Shown in pieces: positions 56,380-64,000 of a DNA stretch of 64,000 bases (positions are counted from its first letter, which is position 1; each line of letters opens with the position of its first letter). This stretch comes from Nereocystis luetkeana (Eukaryota; Sar; Phaeophyceae; Laminariales; Laminariaceae): positions 14,936,869-15,000,868 of the forward strand of contig JARUPZ010000003.1 of NCBI GenBank assembly GCA_031213475.1, read 5' to 3'. A model generated the notes under the pieces. It worked only from the letters and a program-made list of their open reading frames with translations, did no database searches and was not told where the DNA came from. A program made the position numbers and the translations under genes.

Positions 56380-58560
56380 CCGTGACAAGAAAAACACAGG
56401 CGCTCTGAACCACACTGCGCTCATATCTGTAGTGGGCAATATAAGGGCTTCATACAGTAGAGGCGAGACATGCCCATTGGAGCTCTCTTAAATCCAGAAC
56501 TATCGTATCTTGGGGCGCTCTTAAGTCGGGAGTACCCACTGCAATGACCTACTAATGGTATCGAGAGTTTCTCATGCCACGAGACCCCAAAAAGAGGTAC
56601 CTTAGGTTCTGCAACCCCATCACGTGTCAGGACGAGGCGATGGAAACGAATAGCGCGGCTCCCTTTGCTATCTATCGGAGGCGTGCCTGCCCAGAAGCAT
56701 GTATGTGAGAGGAGCGCTTTCTATCTCGCTTGTTCCTTCGAGGCCGGGCTCATTCAGGGAATGCGTATATATATATAGAGAGAGAGCAAATAAGGTTGAA
56801 ACTGACTTCTATGTCGACAAACACCCGACTAGCAGACGACAACACTGCAACTGCAATATCTACTGGTCGATCGAGAGAGCCCGGACGAGATGAGGAGCAC
56901 ATTGCTGCGTAGGGGTCATGAAACCAACCAAATAATTGAAGGGGGTCGTCAATAGTAGGGGGTTGGTCGGAACGAGGCTAGCTTACTTTTTTGGCGATAC
57001 GGAAAAAAAACGTTTTGGTTGCTTCAACATAGCAAGTAGCTGGACTGAGTCCGTGAGCGTTTTTTTATTGAGGAGACATGCATATGATATCTAGTTACGC
57101 GATTCCCTGACCAGCGATGATTGGCATTGGCTGGGATCTGCTCGACACTACGCGTACGCTTTTTTTCGTGTTTGATCGTAGCGGTGCTTTTCGTTAGCCG
57201 GAGGATTTGATCAGAAGCACTCCATCGGGGATCATGTTCTCTACCAACGGAGTCAGCCTTAGACCTTCCTAGGCAGGGAAGGGGAGAAGGAACCGTGGCC
57301 GTAAAACCATATTCGAGGTCTCTCGACAGGAGGGAGTCTCGTGACTGCCCCGTGTCCCATCGAAAGCAAGGCATCCGTTACGGATTTTTTCGGGGCACTC
57401 TGCCTCAATTCTCGATCACACACATATTAATACCTTGTGGTTATAGTTGTGATTTTTTCGTACTTTTTCGAACACATCTTTTCGTACGAGAGCTTTTGGG
57501 AAACACACCGAGCTGTCGACAGGGGAAGCCCGGCCGGACACATTAGTCGAGGTCCGGGCGCGATCCGTGCACCCTGGAGCGAGTGACGGGCGCTCAAAGT
57601 GTTTTTCAGGCGGGAGTGGATAAGACGATCTCCCTGCTTTCAGTACGAGAGGCCTTATCAAGTGCGTACGCACCGGTATAATACTCTTGTTGTATGTTGT
57701 TTTCCATAGATAGGCTCAGACGAGCTAACTCCGGACATGTACATACCAAATATACAACAGACAACCTGAACATATCCCATCGTTACAAGGCTGCTGCCCA
57801 CACGCCGTGCGTGCGCGACACACCCATATGGGCAGTACGTCTAAATCCTTCCGTACATCAAGTTCTTCACAGACTGCTCGTTTCGTGGCCAACGCTCGTT
57901 GAGCCGGCCTTACAACTCCCAACACTGCGGGCGCAGCACATAAACTCCACGTGGAGCCTGAAATCTTGTCGGACAGATGACTGTCTACGTCATCGGGATC
58001 TTTGTCTGCCGTTACGATATTCTATGCTGTGCAGCATCTGTATCATACATAATATATATCCTAACAACGAAACGGTTTTAGATCACGCGTATTGTACGAT
58101 CCTGATCGTGTCCGGCGACTTGGTCTAGATCGTACACATCATAGATGTGCCCTATATACCCTGAAATGTCTTGATCGTGCGGTCGGCATCGGTCCCGCTC
58201 CATCGAAAATGCCGAGCTCAGGGTTCCGGAACGCTGTCCTCCATGGCTCTCCTTCGTAACCTTTTTCGCTCGAGTCGTGAAAGCGTCTACACTGCCGTTA
58301 ATTTGTCTTTCCTTTCGTTGGGGTTGAACCATCTCGGGTACCGTAGACCGCCGGCTAGAGAACCCTGCCGCACTTCCAGTTTCTCGATGAGTCGACGCAG
58401 CTGCACAAATGTCCCTTCAAGTCGTAGTTCTGAACAGGCGAAGGAAACGGCGCACCCCAAGTGGTTGTCATGGACAAGTCGCCGGTCAGTCAACGTAGCA
58501 AGTGGGGGTAAGAAACGTGGTGCCAGCGAAGTTCGCTTCAAGTATCTGACTGCGATCGAA
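56380..58560. other. No supported gene
   Basis: Low in repeats compared with the rest. Frames such as 57694-58128 lack any recognisable domain. The missing last exon or 3' UTR of the GH114 gene could be at its right edge. Confidence 0.4.
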
Positions 58561-58570
58561 CCTTGCAACT

Positions 58571-58597
58571 TCAAGGATCAAAGCAGCTATTGGAGCG
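58571..58597 (-). CDS. GH114 candidate terminal exon
   Basis: After actgcag| the phase-0 frame reads RSNSCFDP then TGA. A short Cys-containing tail fits the family, but another acceptor at about 58546 gives a different 19-residue tail, so the true 3' end is unresolved. Confidence 0.35.
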   Translation of the reverse strand, partial: RSNSCFDP

Positions 58598-59008
58598 CTG
58601 CAGTTTTACCCAGGACAATGTCAACATTTCAAGAAGTAAGTGCAGCCTCGTTACACAGCTCAGGAAGCCCTCCACTACGGTGTTAGCAATGTGTGTACAA
58701 CGCTATCCGTGGCCGTGGCCATGATGGTAGCAGTGACAAACTGCGTTCGTATCAAATGTCGATGCGTTCCGACGGTTACCAAAATCAAGCTTACGAGGGT
58801 AGGGGAATGCGTACTGGGTATTTGTTTCCTTCAGGCCTGCTCTCAATCCCTTCACTTTGTTTTTGTAGGCGATCTGCGTTAGCTGAAACTACCATAGTTT
58901 GGCGTGTTTTGCGTAGTCGTCCGTAAAAGGCGTCCATACGTATATCGGTGTCTATCTATCCAACATATATGCCACCAATATACTATTCATTTGTAGTGTA
59001 GTTTGTAC

Positions 59009-59072
59009 CTTGACAATGGTGTCCATGCCGAGGTCGTTGGTGTAGTCGCACATGTTCCTGTTGTTCACGTAT
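59009..59072 (-). CDS. GH114 exon d
   Basis: This 64-nt exon between gcgtcag| and AAG|gtacaa completes the Glu and encodes YVNNRNMCDYTNDLGMDTIV plus Lys, giving the family's NVEY motif across the junction. Confidence 0.85.
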
Positions 59073-62000
59073 CTGACGCGAAGCGCACGCAAACAGCGGA
59101 GAGAGTGACGCGGCCGAGACACGCACGCAAATCGGTGCTCGTCTTCTTGACATACCCAATCAGCGCGTGCGAGACATGCTGTCTATGAAACATTCTGTAC
59201 ACTATTACGCAGCACAGCCCTTGATGCCCCACCCCGCCAAGCGCCATGTTCGTACTGTATTCATTTTGTGGAAACCCGACAATGGCTTAACCCTGTCACT
59301 GCCGCAAAAAGCATCCCACGCAAAAACAAATAAATGTGTGTGTTTCCCCCTGAAATATGTGCACAGTTCCAAAGGGGTTGCCAGCCGCGGAGCGGGCCAA
59401 ACCACATGCCTCAGGAACTGCTATGCATGATATTCCGCAGCAACCGCGCAATTGGATTTCTTGTGGCGCGGTTTCTTTATGGAGGCGTTACTGCGCCCCT
59501 GGAAATAGAATACTGTCTGCCCCACGATGCCACAACTGTTATTTTTAGTACAGTTTACCGATCCGAAGTCAACGATGTGCTCGAAATAGGCCTGCCAACG
59601 CCAAATTGCAACGCAAAGCAACAGCTGACATTGGAGACGGGACACTTACTCAACGTTGAAGACAGGCTTGCCCTGGGCGAGGAAGGTGTCCGCGTAGACC
59701 TGCCACACAAATAAGAGCATCGCGTTTTTGAGGTGCTGGCCATAACGTTGCGGACCCGGACACGGGCGAGAAGAGTATCAACATGCACACGGCCCGTCTC
59801 GTTGTCACGAAAATTGACACGCCCTCTGCATGGAGCCTGGAGTGGCAGTGGTAGGGCGTTCATAATCGGAGGTGCGTTTCCCCCCCCATGACACCCTCAA
59901 GTCCAGCAGCCGACCCGAACATTTTTTGTTTCTAGACCGCGTCTGGTCAACAACGTACCGCAGGTGGCATGCGTTTCTACGGTTGACTCATAGCATCAAA
60001 CGGGTGTCGGTGATGTTTTCATTGTTAGTTTATTTGAGGCTCAACCCGTGGTGGGTATGCGGCGAGCAAAAATTCTGGAGCCGTGATGATAATCTGCTTG
60101 TTGTGGAGTTCAACATGCTATACGGCTTAGATTAGATAGGGGATCGGTAAACCTGTTACCCTTAGCCCAACTGACTGAGACCTTAACGCATAGCGTCGTC
60201 GGTTTGTTGAGGTCTTAGTCCGTTGGGCTAAAGGTGAAAGGGTAGTCGATCGCCTACCCAATCTCAGCCTTATAACAAGCACCTCACTCAAAATCACAAT
60301 TCGAGAAATATGGTACGTTAAACCGGACAACAATCGCTATTGCCTAGGCGTACGTGCTCGTAAAATTTGTAAAAGTTTGGAACCAGTTTTGTTAGAACGT
60401 CAGCTATGAAGCCCCGCCCAAGGCAGCAATAACTGGTTCGGGCAAAAACAACTGAGAGAAGGGCTCTCAGCTTGATCTTGTGGGCAGTGCTAAACATCGA
60501 CCACACTTGCTCCGTCCCTGCTCGACCCGCCCAAAGCAGGCTTATCTCTACGAATACTTTCCCACACATGATGGCCTTACACGCTGAGTGAGACGTTGCA
60601 TGGACATAGTCATAGAACGTGCACGCCCTTCGTACGTATGATATCTGGAGGTCATGACACAAAACGTACAATGCGGTACGACTACGACGTAGTAGGGGAG
60701 ATATACTTCGTCCTCAGATTTCTTTTTTTCGCTCCCTCAAGGCTTGCCTTTTCGGGGGAATGATATTGTTTACGAGCGATCAAAGTCGAAGCTCATTCAC
60801 ACTGAACATCGTAGGGTGTCAAACACAATAACAACAAACGTAAACGTTCCGTGATAAACTATATATAGTACATTCACACCCACTTGCTTAATAGCTCTAT
60901 GATGTTGGTATAGACTCGGGGAAGCGGAACTCGAGGCACAATAAGGAACGCTAACTGCACCAACATTTTTGTACGATACTTACGCCACATTCGTTGAACT
61001 GATTGCAGGACTCGTTCACGGCGAAATCGAAACTATCGACCAAGTCCCACACGATCTTGACAGCATTCTTCAAGCCCACTTTCATGCCGGTAGCTTGAAC
61101 CTGATATTGGGAACACCGTGCGCGTTGCGGAGAGCCCGGGGGGGCATGCGGGGGTGAATGAGTTATATCCCACCTCGGAACCATGCTCCACCGTGCATGG
61201 CATATACTGTACCCTCCTAGTTACGGTCGCCGTGTATCTCTGCCGCGGCGGATCGCAACGGCCAGGAACTATTTACGGGGGGCCATAGTTAATAGGACCT
61301 ATGGTAGACATGAAAAACTTTATATTCAACCATTTTTACTTACAATGTTTGGTAAATAACATTTTTTTTTCTCTCATCCCATTCATTATCTTCGCACATC
61401 TTCTTCTCTCTCTCCTTCCAACTCGTAACTCAGATCCGGGGTCACATAGCAGGCTCTTCTCCCCCCTTCCCGCTACGGTACGTGCCTTCATTTTTATCGC
61501 GAGAAGATTTCAGCCTTTTCTTCCCTCGTAGACTCACATCGAATTGTGCCTGCCCACGCTGCAAGGCGCTCTCAACAATTGAATCCTATTTTATTTGTAT
61601 TTTTGCACATAAAGTCAAAGTCCGACCCACCCCTCCTAGCTACGGTCGCCGTGTATCTCTGCCGCGGCGGATCGCAACGGTCAGAAACTATTTACGGGGG
61701 GCCATAGTTAATAGGACCTATGGTAGACATAAAAAACTTTATATTCAACCGTTTTTACTTACAATGTTTGGTCCTATTAACTATGATCCCCTGTAATAGT
61801 GTACCAGGTACGATACACAGCATCTTTGCAACCCCTTCTATCTGTATTGTTGTTTTTTAGACTGATGTTTGGTGCGCATTCCTGGAATAATGAGCATAAT
61901 CATCGGGCGGCGTGTACGTATAAACTATTGGTATAACCATGGTTGCACGTTGTCGGAGGGCAAACACAGTACGTAATAATAGTCAGTGCGTGTGCTCTTC

Positions 62001-63051
62001 ACATTAAACCGTTCTTTCTACCATGCCGATTACGTACTACTCTTACAGCCCGTATCAGGTTTTTTATAATCCTTCAGTACTGCTCTGTTGTACGCTCATG
62101 TAAATGTTGTTTTTGGGTGAGGTGATTGCACGACGTGATCTTGTGAAAAAAAAAAACAAGAAAAATAAATTTATTCATTTTACTTCATACAGTCAATAGT
62201 ACGCACTGCTGACGCTCAAGTTGTCGGTGCATTAATTCCAGTCAGCCACCCATACCCTCCTCCCTGCACATCTGAGACAAATAAAAAGAAACAACAGCGG
62301 GGATACGGTGACCAATATTCGAAATAACCGCGGTGCGTACATTCGAAGATGCACATTGATTCGAGCAAAGATATTCCGAGGAGCGTTCCGTGATGGTCAG
62401 AACCCACGACCTACCCTACACTCCTCCTGTACCCCTCTACACATAGTTAATAGGACCAAATATTGTTAGTAAAAATGGTTGAACATATAGGTTTTTATGT
62501 ATACCATAGGTCCTGTTAACTAGGTCCCCCGTAATATCAATAGTTTGTACCAGGTAGCTATTATTAATCAACGCGGCTGCCCATATTGTAGGGGTATATA
62601 TTCGGAGGTAAGTGAAGCAAGATTTCCGCGCCGCCCGACCGAAAATCTCGGAGGCGTTTATCTTCCCCCCATTTTCTGCTGTACAGCTGCACGATTGAGG
62701 ACAAGAAACCGCCGAATCGCAAAACAAACAAACAAAATCTGTGCATATATATGCCTTCCACACGCTCCACCACACACAGCGCACACAATCCGTCACCAGA
62801 TAGATGCAAACATATCTATAAAGCAGCGGGAGGGCCATACCCTATCCTATAACTTATTCTGCTGCATATATAGTTACCGTTGTTGTAGTACGCGCCCCAC
62901 CCTTCTGCTGGGGCGAGGCATGAAAACAAAGTCCCCTCACACGCGAACACTGCTTACTTACCGTCTCGGCGAACCACTTGTTGTAGGCGATTTGCTGGTT
63001 CTTGGTGACGGAGACGCCTGCGTCGACGCCATCTTCGATCTCCGCGTACAC
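59009..63051 (-). CDS. Glycoside hydrolase family 114 (endo-alpha-1,4-polygalactosaminidase-like), 3' part
   Basis: Four minus-strand exons are clear: 62962-63051, 60984-61100, 59650-59699 and 59009-59072. Each has AG/GT(A) splice sites and compatible phases (0, 0, 2, 0). Spliced, they read through GVDAGVSVTKNQQIAYNKW, TGMKVGLKNAVKIVWDLVD, FDFAVNESCNQFNECG, FLAQGKPVFNVE and YVNNRNMCDYTNDLGMD. This is the order seen in the C-terminal half of the GH114 TIM-barrel (usual forms GLKNA, FDFAVNEQC.QYNEC, GKPVFNVEY). The family is proposed to cleave galactosamine-containing polymers. The exon carrying the usual DGV.PDN.D motif is not visible and must lie beyond the right edge. A 27-nt candidate last exon (58571-58597) ends in TGA. 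Introns hold MITE-A, a SINE and a local duplication. Confidence 0.82.
59650..59699 (-). CDS. GH114 exon c
   Basis: This 50-nt exon between gtggcag| and TTGA|gtaagt encodes VYADTFLAQGKPVFNV and the first two bases of Glu. It enters in phase 0 and leaves in phase 2. Confidence 0.85.
60984..61100 (-). CDS. GH114 exon b
   Basis: This 117-nt exon sits between aatatcag| and GGC|gtaagt. It encodes 39 residues with VGLKNAVKIV and DFAVNESCNQFNECG, the most diagnostic GH114 segment. Confidence 0.88.
61270..61353 (+). mobile_element. MITE-A copy cut by a SINE
   Basis: The left three quarters are present; the sequence switches at TTTGGT to the A-rich end of an inverted SINE. Confidence 0.85.
61356..61566 (-). 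mobile_element. SINE variant (GA-tailed subfamily)
   Basis: An inverted near-copy of the 50893 element, including the GATCTGAGTTACGAGTTGG block; its A-rich end interrupts MITE-A. Confidence 0.65.
61689..61798 (+). mobile_element. MITE-A copy in duplicated segment
   Basis: Full length; its left flank is a near-exact copy of the flank of the 61270 element. Confidence 0.9.
62442..62535 (-). mobile_element. MITE-A copy, left end lost
   Basis: It starts at CATAGTTAATAGGACC; right end intact. It lies in a GH114 intron. Confidence 0.87.
62962..63051 (-). CDS. GH114 exon a
   Basis: This 90-nt exon sits between accgtag| and ACG|gtaagt. It encodes 30 residues including EDGVDAGVSVTKNQQIAYNK and WFAET. 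It starts in phase 0, so an upstream exon is required. Confidence 0.82.
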
Positions 63052-63820
63052 CTACGGTAGGTATGAGATTTCCGTTGAATATTACAGGACATACGAGAGT
63101 ATGATACAGCCATAAGAAACGACAGGACGAGTAGTTTCACATCATCTCATTTCATGCACATGTTTCAAGAACTTTTTGTTTTATGATTTTGGAGGAGCGC
63201 AAGCCGTTCGGTGATGCTCTAAAATGTACCTGGTACCATTTTCCATCATAGTGGGTAATCATTCATTGCTATTCTTACGACCCGTTATTATCGCCCACGG
63301 TACCTCAACTTCCAGTGAATAAAAAAAGCTTCTCCCAAAAAATAAGGTATGCGTACACGTGGCTGTCTGTTCTGCGCGGATAAAGGCCATCCTTACGCGA
63401 CCATCGAACGTACATGGTGCTTATCGAGACACCGCACAGGTATCGTACGAGACCTCTACACACGCCGGACGAGCTCCAACTTCAGCCCACGGTGAGGCGC
63501 AAGACAAAACAAAAAAAATAGGACTACTTTCTGCGAAGTGAACCTCCCTTCTGTCGTATCTTCTCCCGGCTGAACATCCACCCACAGCAGTGTTGATACT
63601 GCAGCAGCGCACTGGACCCCACCCACTTCCTGCCCCACTTGCTCCGCCCTTCCATGTTGCCATGATAAGCTGATATCTAGTTTCGACTCTAGCCCCTTCT
63701 CGTGCTCGATGGGAGTCGTTGGAATGCTTGGTTGAGTGGCGTTTTACAGAGCCGTTGGAAGCCATGTTACTGTAAATCAACTGTACATGGCCGCGAAGCA
63801 TCAATGACTAACGTTACACG

Positions 63821-63934
63821 TATTACGGGGGACCATAGTAAATAGGACCAAATATTGGTATTGTAGTAAAAAATGATAAATGTATAGGTTTTTGTCTGTA
63901 CCGTAGGTCCTGTTAACCATGGTCCCCCGTAATG
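63821..63934 (-). mobile_element. MITE-A copy
   Basis: Full length with a small internal expansion (ATTGGTATTGTAG). Confidence 0.9.
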
Positions 63935-64000
63935 GTACATATTTATGGGGACTATTTTCTAGAGCCCCTGTCGACGAAGGCGACCAGGAATGACTCATAC

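Larger units (their letters stand above)
61214..61799 (+). repeat. ~420-bp-spaced duplication containing MITE-A
   Basis: TACGGTCGCCGTGTATCTCT and the following ~45 bp plus MITE-A occur at 61223 and 61642. The first copy's MITE is cut by a SINE. It lies in a GH114 intron. Confidence 0.8.

Overview
This window looks like nuclear DNA of a multicellular or otherwise intron-rich ochrophyte, most likely a brown alga. Three things suggest this: spliceosomal genes with kilobase introns and gtaagt/gtacgt-type donors, a GC-rich ankyrin-repeat gene of the kind abundant in brown-algal genomes, and very heavy loading with small non-autonomous transposons and minisatellites. The taxonomic call is inference from style and remembered families; no search was run.

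Only three host genes can be supported. (1) An intronless ankyrin-repeat protein lies on the minus strand at 8651-10201. (2) A triacylglycerol-lipase gene on the plus strand starts only ~380 bp away in divergent orientation. It is cut into ten small exons (10581-44189) by nine introns totalling ~32 kb, and was assembled here exon by exon: every junction keeps phase, giving a 482-residue protein with Ser-Asp-His catalytic residues and the four zinc-ligand positions of the bacterial family I.5 lipases. (3) The 3' part of a glycoside hydrolase family 114 gene is on the minus strand (about 58571/59009-63051), with its 5' exons outside the window. A fourth coding-like sequence (12732-13052) sits inside a terminal-inverted-repeat element; a frameshifted relative at 43290-43420 differs from it mostly at synonymous sites.

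Everything else is repeats. MITE-A is a ~108-bp TA-inserting element, with ends TTACGGGGGACC, present in about 30 copies; it has inserted into its own centre at the same TA three times. MITE-B is a ~95-bp TTAA-inserting, piggyBac-like element. MITE-C is a ~245-bp element with CGTTCTACGATAGAGGT ends. Four larger elements with GGGCCC ends and 3-bp TNA target duplications resemble PIF/Harbinger. There is a tRNA-derived SINE family, a CAG-rich ~1.1-kb element in two inverted copies, and several minisatellites (9-bp, 13-bp, 15-bp and 75-bp units, and a 3.7-kb field built on CCCATGGG).

Layout: 1-8.6 kb nested transposons; 8.65-10.2 kb ankyrin gene; 10.6-44.2 kb lipase gene with repeat-filled introns; 44.4-48.5 kb SINE and MITEs; 48.5-52.3 kb CCCATGGG field; 52.6-53.8 kb CAG-rich element; 53.8-58.5 kb mostly featureless; 58.6-63.05 kb GH114 gene; to 64 kb one more MITE.

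The most unusual signal is the 9-mer TACC(A/T)GGTA. It occurs about 20 times where about 0.5 is expected by chance, and in several repeat copies it replaces a single TA of the paralogous copy. This is what excision footprints (or minimal insertions) of an unidentified TA-specific transposon would look like.
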